NCBI GenBank assembly: GCA_964558325.1
Contig: CAZLCX010000042.1
Span: 1 to 14,816, forward strand
Origin: Halonatronomonas sp964558325
GTDB lineage: Bacteria; Bacillota; Halanaerobiia; Halanaerobiales; Halarsenatibacteraceae
DNA length: 14,816 nucleotides
Direction: 5' to 3'
The translations under genes and the position numbers were made by a program. Numbering within the stretch: position 1 is the first letter of the stretch; each line of letters starts with the position of its first letter. Below are positions 1 through 5,452 of the stretch, piece after piece. The notes below the pieces were generated by a model. It ran no database searches. It worked only from the letters and a program-made list of their open reading frames with translations, and was not told where the DNA came from.

Positions 1-127
1 TCAACTCAGCCTGATTATAACTTTGCTCTCGCCTGTCAGCTTCCTGGTCATTTAATATTACTAGCCCGGACAGTACCAATACCCTCAGCAATAATCCTAT
101 TAAAGTAATTTTTTTAAATCTGCTCAT
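1..127 (-). CDS. N-terminus of unrecognised exported or membrane protein (partial)
   Basis: An open frame starts with ATG at 127 and runs off the left edge after 42 codons. An AGGTGA ribosome site lies a few bases upstream. The visible N-terminus begins MSRFKK, is followed by a hydrophobic stretch of about 20 residues (roughly 8-26), and then turns polar and charged. This is the pattern of a signal peptide or a single N-terminal anchor. The gene has its own promoter within a copied cassette (176-271). Too little is visible to name a family, and I do not recognise it. Confidence 0.6.
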   Translation of the reverse strand, partial: MSRFKKITLIGLLLRVLVLSGLVILNDQEADRREQSYNQAEL

Positions 128-175
128 TGGCTCACCTTTTCTTTAAATTAATGAAATGATTTAAGATATTAAGTG

Positions 176-271
176 AATATTTATTAATATATTCTTTTAT
201 TATATTAACATATAGATTATCCTATTGTAAAGATTGATTATTAAATATTTTAATTTATATATTAAATATTT
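176..271 (-). repeat. Promoter cassette copy A (96 bp, partner at 2962-3057)
   Basis: This segment aligns without gaps to 2962-3057. My hand count is 87 identities in 96 positions. Both copies sit 30-50 bp upstream of a start codon on the same strand, and both contain the same -35, spacer length and -10. Outside the segment the flanking sequences and the downstream genes differ. Confidence 0.8.
202..231 (-). promoter_or_regulatory. Predicted sigma-A promoter A
   Basis: Read on the minus strand, TTTACA (226-231) is followed by an 18-bp spacer and TAATAT (202-207), with TGT just before the -10 (an extended -10). The start codon at 127 is about 75 bp downstream. The same arrangement is conserved in the cassette copy at 2988-3017, where the spacer sequence differs but its length is kept, which supports function. 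Confidence 0.65.
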
Positions 272-279
272 TAATTTAT
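240..279. repeat. Short AT tandem repeat, two 19-bp units
   Basis: Two identical 19-bp units (240-258 and 261-279) are separated by AT, giving a 21-bp period, about two helical turns. They lie just upstream of promoter A on the minus strand, where an AT-rich UP-element-like sequence could act. This is an inference from composition and phasing only. Confidence 0.5.
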
Positions 280-510
280 AAAACCTTAAAATCACATTAA
301 TTAATACTTTGGTTATATTTATTATTAATTTTTATTTACTTTCAAAGTGCATGTTTTTCCACTAATAAAAGTTAATTGTTGTATATGTTAATCTCAAAGG
401 TTATCTATGAACCGCCAAAGAAAAATTTTTTTACAAATCTATTATTCAATTTCAAGCTAATATTGTAATTTTTTCTGCGTTGCAATAAAATATATTAGCA
501 TGTTGTTTTT

Positions 511-585
511 TCAACAGTCTATGGAAACGCCTAAAATATCATCTTCAAAATTATCTAATAATAGTAATAGTACATTTTTATTCAT
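511..585 (-). CDS. Small ORF (24 aa) overlapping the end of the CPBP protease gene
   Basis: An ATG at 585 follows an AGGAGG ribosome site with good spacing and opens a 24-codon frame ending in TGA at 511. The protease stop codon at 578-580 lies inside it, an 8-base overlap typical of translational coupling. The peptide starts MNKN, has a run of one Val and five Leu, then an acidic DNFEDD stretch, and ends in Cys. No family is recognised. It could be a short signal or bacteriocin-type precursor handled by the neighbouring protease, or a chance frame behind a real ribosome site. The AGGAGG lies inside the protease coding frame and encodes Arg-Arg, so it could also be accidental. Confidence 0.4.
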   Translation of the reverse strand: MNKNVLLLLLDNFEDDILGVSIDC

Positions 586-1531
586 AATAATTCCTCCTGA
601 ATTTAATCTGGCGTTTGTTATCTCTATTCCTCATATTTTTTAAGTAAATGATCATAATGATACTCATTAATATTGTAGACGCTAATTGTAATAATCCTGC
701 TGAACCTTCTGGAGTTCCAACCAATATCTGAGATCCTTTAACTGTATTCCCTAAAAATACTAAATTATCCCAGCTGTTATTGGAACCATACCTACCATAT
801 ATGTCAAGTGCCTGTTGCATAAAATTATAGGAAGAATGTAATCCTATTACCAACCATATTGATTTTGTATTTATATATACCCAACTTAATATCAACCCAG
901 CTGGTATCAACTCAAATATTAACCATAATAACTGATCTACACTATTTAATGGAATAAAAATAAGATGCCAGCAACTAAAAATCAATCCAGATGAAACAAC
1001 TGTCATGAATATTCCACAGTTATTTTCTAATACCTGAACTAAATAACCTCTAAATGGAATCTCTTCAATAAATCCAATAGATAAATTAGAAATAATATAA
1101 GTGATAAATACTCCCAGAAAACTAATTATAGACATGTTCTGCCAGGCAAATGTCTCTACCCTCAAACAGCCAGTGTATATCATAAGTAGAAATATTAAAA
1201 AAACTGACCCACCACCAGCAAATATCCCAATTAAAAAATTATTTAAGTCATTACATCTATTAAATCCTAAATCCATTTTCCCAAGTATAAGCTTTAGACC
1301 AATCAAACCAAAAATATATACAACAACAATCTGCCACAATCTCAGAATTAACCTCCCCAAAAAGGGTATTCCAAGATAGTTGCCAAGAGATGTTGATAGA
1401 ACTCCAACAGGAAGACTCAAAAACCAGGGTATAAAAATAAGTGGTATAATTAATAAAACTCCTATAACTATTTGCTTTTTATCAAATAAATTAAGTGTGG
1501 GTATTCTTTTAAGACATTTTTCTGCTTTCAA
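578..1531 (-). CDS. CPBP (CAAX-type) intramembrane glutamic protease
   Basis: A 317-residue, strongly hydrophobic protein with about eight membrane segments. The CPBP/Abi (PF02517) hallmarks are present in order: EExxxR (E156, E157, R161), FxxxH (F185, H189) and HxxxN (H232, N236). The two glutamates and the histidines form the active site in this family, which cleaves membrane-embedded or prenylated-type substrates and often serves in peptide maturation or bacteriocin immunity. Translation most likely starts at TTG 1531, because a GGAGGAGG ribosome site sits just upstream and no ATG is placed as well. A tiny ORF overlaps its 3' end, and two small membrane proteins lie upstream on the same strand. 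The substrate cannot be told from sequence. Confidence 0.85.
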   Translation of the reverse strand: MKAEKCLKRIPTLNLFDKKQIVIGVLLIIPLIFIPWFLSLPVGVLSTSLGNYLGIPFLGRLILRLWQIVVVYIFGLIGLKLILGKMDLGFNRCNDLNNFLIGIFAGGGSVFLIFLLMIYTGCLRVETFAWQNMSIISFLGVFITYIISNLSIGFIEEIPFRGYLVQVLENNCGIFMTVVSSGLIFSCWHLIFIPLNSVDQLLWLIFELIPAGLILSWVYINTKSIWLVIGLHSSYNFMQQALDIYGRYGSNNSWDNLVFLGNTVKGSQILVGTPEGSAGLLQLASTILMSIIMIIYLKNMRNRDNKRQIKFRRNYYE

Positions 1532-1601
1532 TTGACCTCCTCCTTTATTAAGTACACTTTGATATCATGCATTATTTCTTTAAACATATTACTTTATCTA
1601 T

Positions 1602-1803
1602 CTAGTTATAATCCAGAAGTTCTTTATAGGCCTGTTCCTGGTTTTGGGGAATACCAAATATACCATTTCTAGCAGCCTCTTCCACTGGAGGTTATAAACC
1701 AACTCCATGTTTAATTAGTAATTTAATAAGGCTTGTTGAAATGTTGCTATATCTGAAGTATGTAAATTCAGATTCAGCATCATAATAAAGGTTTTCTCGA
1801 AAG
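1602..1803 (-). pseudogene. Decayed gene fragment, ankyrin-like flavour
   Basis: The minus strand reads as coding-like sequence of about 65 codons with one internal TAA and a final TAG at 1602. It includes a stretch resembling the helix end of an ankyrin repeat (LIKLLIKHGVGL) followed by PPVEEAARNGIFG. It has no start codon or ribosome site. It lies in the same frame as the membrane-protein gene that ends at 1812, separated only by that gene's TAA. I read it as the eroded tail of a lost gene. The ankyrin resemblance is weak and rests on one motif. Confidence 0.35.
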
Positions 1804-1811
1804 AGAAATTT

Positions 1812-2267
1812 TTATAATACAAGACTCATAATAGCTCCAAATATTACACAGTAAATTATCATTTCCATCTGAAACTTAATAAAGAATTTCTTTTTCAAAT
1901 ACTCTTTCTTAAAATAAACAAATCCCTCGATATTATCAATAAATGGGGATGCTGCAGCCAGATGGGTATATATAAACATAAGCAAACCGAAAAAAATAAA
2001 CAGTTTTATTGTTGATAAATCTTTAATCGCTTCAAGAATTGGAAATAAAACAGCTGCCATTAATATCCCTCTAATTAGCTGGGCTGGCAAAAATAATTTT
2101 GAAACATATTTCTTTTCCTCTTCATCTGACATATCACGTAAAAAAGTACAATGTCTGCTTTTACTTTCATAAATATCCCTGCTGAATTGCAGGGCTATTG
2201 CACCGGCAATTACATAAGAAAAAGTATGAACTAGCATAAAAATTATAAGGAACTTTGTATATTCCAT
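1812..2267 (-). CDS. Unrecognised membrane protein, about four helices
   Basis: A 151-residue protein with an ATG at 2267 behind an AAAGGAGATG ribosome site. Hydrophobic segments lie near residues 5-27, 60-80, 88-108 and 133-150. Between the first two is a polar, acidic loop containing SDEEEKKY, probably cytoplasmic. No catalytic motif is seen and I do not recognise a family. It lies 65 bp downstream of the larger membrane-protein gene on the same strand, with no terminator between them, so the two probably share promoter B. Confidence 0.7.
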   Translation of the reverse strand: MEYTKFLIIFMLVHTFSYVIAGAIALQFSRDIYESKSRHCTFLRDMSDEEEKKYVSKLFLPAQLIRGILMAAVLFPILEAIKDLSTIKLFIFFGLLMFIYTHLAAASPFIDNIEGFVYFKKEYLKKKFFIKFQMEMIIYCVIFGAIMSLVL

Positions 2268-2332
2268 TATAATGCATCTCCTTTAATTATTATGATTAAT
2301 AAACCTAAAAAATTAATAATAGAACTTGAATT

Positions 2333-2932
2333 TTATACTATCATATAAGCTTCCCTGAAAGCTGAAATCGCAAGTATGAATATTGCTATTATTACAGCCA
2401 GCCATTGATCTTTTTTCATTGGAACTCTCTCATTTTTCAATATAGGCTTTGAACTTGTAAAAAAACTCTCTGATTTATTTATAGAGATTGTATCAGTAGC
2501 TACAGCTAAAAGTGTACCGGCCATCATCTCATATAATCCACTTCGATAAAAAACCTGTAAAGAAGGAACCATTGATGTTTCCATGGGAATAGTAAATGAA
2601 TTAGTTCCTAAAATAAATGCGTACATTATCATCCAGGCTAATGGTATTAAATAGCCAAAAGAAAAGTATCTGACACGCAAAATATAATTACCTAAAATAA
2701 TAAATAAAAAACCAATTAAATTCAAAGAAAATATTATCATAAATTCTTTTAAAACGCTGTCAGCAGCTGAATCTCCTGCTAAAGCACCTAAAATACCAAT
2801 ACCCCTTAAAAATCCTTCTGGTAAAATTAAATAAGCTATAGTCCAACTTATAAAAAATAATATTAATCCTAATACATATAAACTGATAAAGCGGATAATA
2901 ATTTTCTCATTGCCTAAAAATTTTTTCATCAA
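2333..2932 (-). CDS. Membrane protein, possibly SpoIIM-like
   Basis: A 199-residue protein with an ATG at 2932, seven bases after an AGGAGGT ribosome site; a second ATG follows directly. About five hydrophobic segments lie near residues 14-36, 64-84, 92-112, 131-147 and 176-196. The middle resembles the SpoIIM/DUF95 pattern in outline: a FxxIFxxNL segment and a G-L-Y-E-M-M-A-G segment near 132-139, where SpoIIM relatives have a conserved HGxxE-type helix. The resemblance is loose and the His is absent. Such proteins occur beside sporulation genes and in circular-bacteriocin loci. It is the first gene after promoter B. Confidence 0.6.
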   Translation of the reverse strand: MMKKFLGNEKIIIRFISLYVLGLILFFISWTIAYLILPEGFLRGIGILGALAGDSAADSVLKEFMIIFSLNLIGFLFIILGNYILRVRYFSFGYLIPLAWMIMYAFILGTNSFTIPMETSMVPSLQVFYRSGLYEMMAGTLLAVATDTISINKSESFFTSSKPILKNERVPMKKDQWLAVIIAIFILAISAFREAYMIV

Positions 2933-2961
2933 ATTGACCTCCTGTGAGCAGGTTTTAAATA

Positions 2962-3057
2962 AATATTTATTAATATATCCTTTTATTATATTAACATATA
3001 TATTGTCTTATTGTAAAGATCAATTATTAAAAATTATAATTTAAATATTAAATATTT
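2962..3057 (-). repeat. Promoter cassette copy B (partner at 176-271)
   Basis: Ungapped partner of the 176-271 copy, running directly into the scaffold gap at 3058, so its true left limit is hidden. Most differences from copy A fall in the spacer and the distal AT tract, while the -35 and -10 hexamers are unchanged. Confidence 0.8.
2988..3017 (-). promoter_or_regulatory. Predicted sigma-A promoter B
   Basis: On the minus strand TTTACA (3012-3017), an 18-bp spacer and TAATAT (2988-2993) with an upstream TGT form an extended -10 promoter. It points at the membrane-protein gene starting at 2932 and matches promoter A in every element. Confidence 0.65.
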
Positions 3058-3157
3058 NNNNNNNNNNNNNNNNNNNNNNNNNNNNNNNNNNNNNNNNNNN
3101 NNNNNNNNNNNNNNNNNNNNNNNNNNNNNNNNNNNNNNNNNNNNNNNNNNNNNNNNN
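3058..3157. other. Assembly gap (100 N)
   Basis: A run of exactly 100 N, the conventional placeholder for a scaffold gap of unknown size. It begins inside repeat copy B, which suggests that the repeat broke the assembly. The sequences left and right of it may not be close neighbours. Confidence 0.95.
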
Positions 3158-3231
3158 CTTCTCTTTTTGAAGAATTAGAAAAACTAACTGAAGCAGGTTT
3201 TAAAGATTATCAGGATAAAGGGTTTAACTAA
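3158..3231 (+). CDS. C-terminal tail of an unknown plus-strand gene (partial)
   Basis: After the gap the plus strand shows 23 complete codons ending in TAA at 3229-3231. The residues, roughly SLFEELEKLTEAGFKDYQDK, form an amphipathic charged helix followed by GFN. A hairpin terminator follows immediately, which supports a true gene end. It is the only gene on this strand in the window. The family cannot be recognised from so short a tail. Confidence 0.55.
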
Positions 3232-3270
3232 AAAAGGCCAGACTGGATTAAACCAGCCTGACCTTTAATT
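3230..3270. terminator. Bidirectional intrinsic terminator between convergent genes
   Basis: Arms 3235-3246 and 3253-3264 pair at 10 of 12 positions around a six-base loop. On the minus strand the stem is followed by six T (A run 3230-3235); on the plus strand by CTTTAATT. It can serve both the plus-strand tail and the minus-strand transcripts coming from the right. Confidence 0.75.
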
Positions 3271-3348
3271 GAGAAAGTCTTTAATATTTATCTGATCTAT
3301 ATTTAGTATCATCGTACCTGGTAAAACCAGTAATACTTTAGATTGTAA

Positions 3349-3599
3349 TTAATTCTTCAGTATAAATTTAATAAATTTAGAACTAAAATACCCCATTAAA
3401 ATTAATACTATTGTCCAGGCAAAAATCCTTTCTGTCTGCAGATTATTCCAGGCCCAAAATAGCCTGGCACCTATTCCTGTGTCAAGGCTTAAGAGTTCCG
3501 CCATTGCACCAATTTTCCATGCCCGCCTATTTGTAATTACTGCTGCTAAAAACAAATAGGGTTTTATTAAATACAGACCTTAATTTTAAACAAATTCAT
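3349..3599 (-). pseudogene. ABC transporter permease remnant (NitT/TauT type), head joined to tail
   Basis: Residues encoded from about 3555 to 3349 (AELLSLDTGIGARLFWAWNN, then a terminal membrane helix) match the C-terminal end of binding-protein-dependent permeases of the SsuC/TauC/NitT class, normally about 250 residues long. Only about 68 codons remain and no ATG starts them. Upstream, an ATG at 3599 behind a GGAGG site opens a ten-residue frame, starting MNLFKIK, that hits TAA at 3567. It looks like the original N-terminus of the same permease. Most of the membrane domain between head and tail is gone and the frame is lost, so no working permease is possible. Confidence 0.6.
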
Positions 3600-3684
3600 G
3601 ATTTTGCAGCCTCCGGTTTAGACATATCATTCACTTTTCAGAAAATATTTCTTATACCATTTAAAGCTATTTTTTTAGCAAAAT
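3596..3684 (-). pseudogene. Possible eroded 3' end of a gene upstream of the permease
   Basis: A minus-strand frame ends in TGA at 3596-3598, overlapping the permease ATG as ATGA, the coupling seen between ATPase and permease genes in ABC operons. The last codons read roughly NDMSKPEAAKS, with an in-frame stop a few codons earlier. It may be the tail of the lost ATP-binding subunit. The stretch is too short to identify. Confidence 0.25.
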
Positions 3685-4095
3685 TTAATTACTAGTTTGG
3701 CGATAAAGCTGAAAATTGATATAAAATAAAAAAACTGTCAAAATAGGATTTATCCAACCTATTATTGTTAGAGTAGGAACGCTTAACATTTTAATAGTTA
3801 ATAACAGAGTAGCTCCTGCCTTTACAGTAGACATAATCAGGCTCATTAATCTAACAATTTTTTCATCTCCTCTGCGGGCCCGAAGACATCCCACAGTAAA
3901 AGCAATTGCAAAAACCCCCACAAGCCGAACGAAATATATCTCTAAAGCTGTTATTTCAGCTGTAGAAAGAAGACCTAATAAAAAAGGAGCTAGAAAAAGC
4001 ATACCCAGACCAAAATAAATACCTTCAATTAGAGCTGTTATTGTAAAAACCGTTTTGGGATCACTTAGCTTACCCTCTTTAGAATTAACAGCCAT
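3685..4095 (-). CDS. Unrecognised four-helix membrane protein
   Basis: A 136-residue protein with an ATG at 4095 behind an AAAGGAGGT ribosome site, one of the best in the window. A short polar N-terminus (MAVNSKEGK) precedes four hydrophobic segments near 16-42, 51-70, 84-104 and 106-128. The loop between helices two and three is basic and acidic (RARRGDEKIVR). No catalytic or binding motif is visible and I do not recognise a family. It lies just downstream of the UPF0597 fragment and upstream of the ABC scar. Unlike those neighbours it is fully open with an intact start and stop. Confidence 0.65.
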   Translation of the reverse strand: MAVNSKEGKLSDPKTVFTITALIEGIYFGLGMLFLAPFLLGLLSTAEITALEIYFVRLVGVFAIAFTVGCLRARRGDEKIVRLMSLIMSTVKAGATLLLTIKMLSVPTLTIIGWINPILTVFLFYINFQLYRQTSN

Positions 4096-4133
4096 ATTTT
4101 TTACCTCCTTTCAAAATGAGCCGTTCTGTTAAT

Positions 4134-4424
4134 TTATTTTGCCAGCACAGCAGCCTGTATAGCCCATTGAGATGAAAGAGCCACTTTATAAGCGCAGCCC
4201 TTTTTAGCCCCATCACAGACTAATCCAGTTAATATGCCATATACATTTAATCCTGCCTGGAAAATATCTTCTTTACTGCCTCCTAGTAAATAAACTATTC
4301 CAGCACTTGCTCCAAAACCTGAAGCTACTCCAGCGCCACACATTGCTGATAGCACACCAATTTTAGCTTTCACATAAGCTGAGAGCAATACCCCTAGAGC
4401 CAGTGCTCTAATTAAATCTTCTTC
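4134..4424 (-). pseudogene. UPF0597 / CyuA-type serine-cysteine dehydratase fragment
   Basis: About 96 codons match the C-terminal part of the UPF0597 family (E. coli YhaM/CyuA, an L-cysteine desulfidase; related to the L-serine dehydratase alpha chain). Recognisable elements are a LIRALALG helix, an SAMCGAGVASGFGASAGIVY block, and LVCDGAKKGCAYK with the cysteines expected to hold an iron-sulfur cluster. The family is normally over 400 residues. Here about 300 N-terminal residues and the last 30-40 are missing. No ATG is available; TTG 4388 is the only in-track start and lacks a ribosome site. The frame opens inside the end of fur and can be reached by a -1 shift there. It is most simply a deletion remnant, but the frame is clean and the cysteines are intact. 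Confidence 0.6.
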
Positions 4425-4430
4425 TTTTTT
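4395..4430 (-). other. Candidate -1 frameshift site: A8 slippery run plus hairpin
   Basis: Read on the minus strand in the fur frame, codons AAA-AAA-AAG form the heptamer A-AAA-AAG (4424-4430), the same as in E. coli dnaX. Thirteen bases downstream is a perfect hairpin with a six-base-pair stem and four-base loop (4395-4410). An AGGA lies just upstream of the A run. A shift of -1 enters the UPF0597 fragment in frame. The spacer is longer than in dnaX, so efficiency is uncertain. Confidence 0.4.
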
Positions 4431-4864
4431 TTGTCCTGACAGGCCTGACAGTAACCAAAAAATTTAATATAATGATCTACAATAGTAAAATCATATTTAT
4501 TTTCTAAGTCTTCTTCAAAATCTTGTAAATTCTCTGCATTGAATTCAATTATCTTCTCACATTCTATACATATCATATGGTGATGCTCTTGAAACTTTTT
4601 CAGTTCATAATGAGACTTTTCTTCAGTAAAATTAAGCTTATTTACGATATTTAATCTATTAAAAAGCTCTAAATTTCTGTATACAGTGGCAAGACCTATA
4701 TCCACATTGATTACTTTAACTCTTTTATATAATTCTGAAACTGTAAAATGTTTATCAGGATATTTCAATAATGTTTTTAGGATAGCTTGCCTTTGATCTG
4801 TTAATTTATACCCGTTTTTTTTTAATAGTTTTACAAAGTCTATTAATTTATAGGTAGTTGACAT
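4412..4864 (-). CDS. Fur-family metal-dependent transcriptional regulator
   Basis: A 150-residue protein with an N-terminal winged helix (about 8-82), including the typical DIGLATVYRNLELF recognition segment (55-68), and a C-terminal metal and dimerisation domain. H94-H96 and E87 fit the regulatory metal site. C99-x2-C102 and C139-x2-C142 fit the structural zinc site. The residue before the histidine cluster is Glu (HYEL), as in Fur, rather than the Asp used by PerR for peroxide sensing, so iron or zinc control is more likely; this is an inference. The ATG at 4864 follows a GGAGGT site. The end DKKKKKI is unusual, encoded by an A8 run that could slip into the UPF0597 frame. A strong palindrome lies about 75 bp upstream. 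Confidence 0.88.
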   Translation of the reverse strand: MSTTYKLIDFVKLLKKNGYKLTDQRQAILKTLLKYPDKHFTVSELYKRVKVINVDIGLATVYRNLELFNRLNIVNKLNFTEEKSHYELKKFQEHHHMICIECEKIIEFNAENLQDFEEDLENKYDFTIVDHYIKFFGYCQACQDKKKKKI

Positions 4865-4918
4865 GATATTTCAAACCTCCAATGATTCCAGAGCCTCAGA
4901 GAAACCAAATAAACTTTA

Positions 4919-4954
4919 AAAAGATTGTCTACTCCACTTTAAGTGGAGTAGACA
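4919..4954 (-). terminator. Terminator of the DUF5320 gene (or operator before fur)
   Basis: Arms 4926-4939 and 4941-4954 form a perfect 14-bp inverted repeat around one central base. On the minus strand it is followed by ATCTTTTT, fitting a rho-independent terminator for the gene ending at 4991. The one-base centre also gives a 7-1-7 symmetry like Fur-family boxes, so an operator role for the downstream fur gene cannot be excluded. Confidence 0.7.
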
Positions 4955-4990
4955 GACTTGAATTAATCTAACTAAATTAAAATATTTAAT

Positions 4991-5335
4991 TTAATCATTT
5001 TCTTCCTGCAATAATTCAATTCTATCTCTAACAGCTTTCATCTCATCTTCTAAATCCTCAGCAAGTCTTTTTAAATTTTTAAGTTCAACTTCCTTTGCCT
5101 CTTCTTCAGTCAATTGGGTATTAAGATAAGACGAGTTCCTCACCTGTCCCACCGGAGGACCAACAGGTCTCGCTCTTCTGCAACCTCTGCCGCCTCTAAA
5201 TCCTCTAGCCAGTCCTAACCCTCTACCATCATCAGAATTAATATAACCAGGGACATTAAAACCTGCACAATAGCCTACTCTTCTCCCGGTCATTGGGCCT
5301 AAACCATCAGGTCCTGTACCATCTCCACGTGGCAT
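4991..5335 (-). CDS. DUF5320 domain-containing protein
   Basis: A 114-residue protein beginning with the family signature MPRGDGTGPDGLGPMTGRR followed by a single Cys (C23). A Gly/Arg-rich segment with a second Cys runs to about residue 65. The last 45 residues are charged and predicted coiled coil (EEEAKEVELKNLKRLAED). Such proteins are common in anaerobes next to NifX/NifB-like (dinitrogenase cofactor) proteins and Mrp ATPases, but none of those is seen here. Function is not known. The ATG at 5335 follows a strong AAGGAGGGG site. A well-formed promoter lies just upstream and a terminator follows, so it is probably a single-gene transcript. Confidence 0.85.
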   Translation of the reverse strand: MPRGDGTGPDGLGPMTGRRVGYCAGFNVPGYINSDDGRGLGLARGFRGGRGCRRARPVGPPVGQVRNSSYLNTQLTEEEAKEVELKNLKRLAEDLEDEMKAVRDRIELLQEEND

Positions 5336-5375
5336 AATAACCCCTCCTTTTTGAGCATTTGTTCATTACAATTAT

Positions 5376-5404
5376 ATTTTAACAGAGTTATGGACATATG
5401 TCAA
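5376..5404 (-). promoter_or_regulatory. Sigma-A promoter of the DUF5320 gene, with palindrome over the -35
   Basis: On the minus strand TTGACA (5399-5404), a 17-bp spacer and TAAAAT (5376-5381) with an upstream TGT make a near-consensus promoter 41 bp before the start codon. The perfect palindrome GACATATGTC (5393-5402) overlaps the -35 and could be an operator. Confidence 0.75.
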
Positions 5405-5441
5405 AAATTAAATTACTGATCTGCAAGCCCTAAACAGTCAG
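5403..5441 (-). terminator. Weak candidate terminator of the AEC transporter gene
   Basis: On the minus strand CTGACTG (5435-5441) can pair with CAGATCAG (5416-5423) with one bulge around an 11-base loop, followed by TAATTTAATTTTT. The stem is short and the loop long, so this is tentative. Confidence 0.3.
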
Positions 5442-5452
5442 AGCTATAAGTT

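Larger units (their letters stand above)
128..510. other. AT-rich intergenic region, no gene seen
   Basis: The stretch holds the promoter of the leftmost gene, one copy of the 96-bp repeat cassette and a short tandem repeat (240-279). From about 285 to 510 I see only AT-rich sequence. A 17-codon plus-strand frame near 408 has no ribosome site or recognisable product. Confidence 0.6.

Noticed and set aside
408..461. 17-codon plus-strand ORF starting MNRQ
   Set aside because: Too short, no ribosome site, no conserved feature.
495..520. GTTG-A6-CAAC hairpin after the small ORF as a terminator
   Set aside because: The stem is only four pairs and no T tract follows on the minus strand.
1101..1379. 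92-codon plus-strand frame inside the CPBP gene
   Set aside because: Antisense to a gene with clear catalytic motifs; no ribosome site.
3312..3332. Short hairpin CTGGT-AAA-ACCAG as a terminator
   Set aside because: Five-pair stem without a T run on either strand; the stronger terminator lies at 3230-3270.
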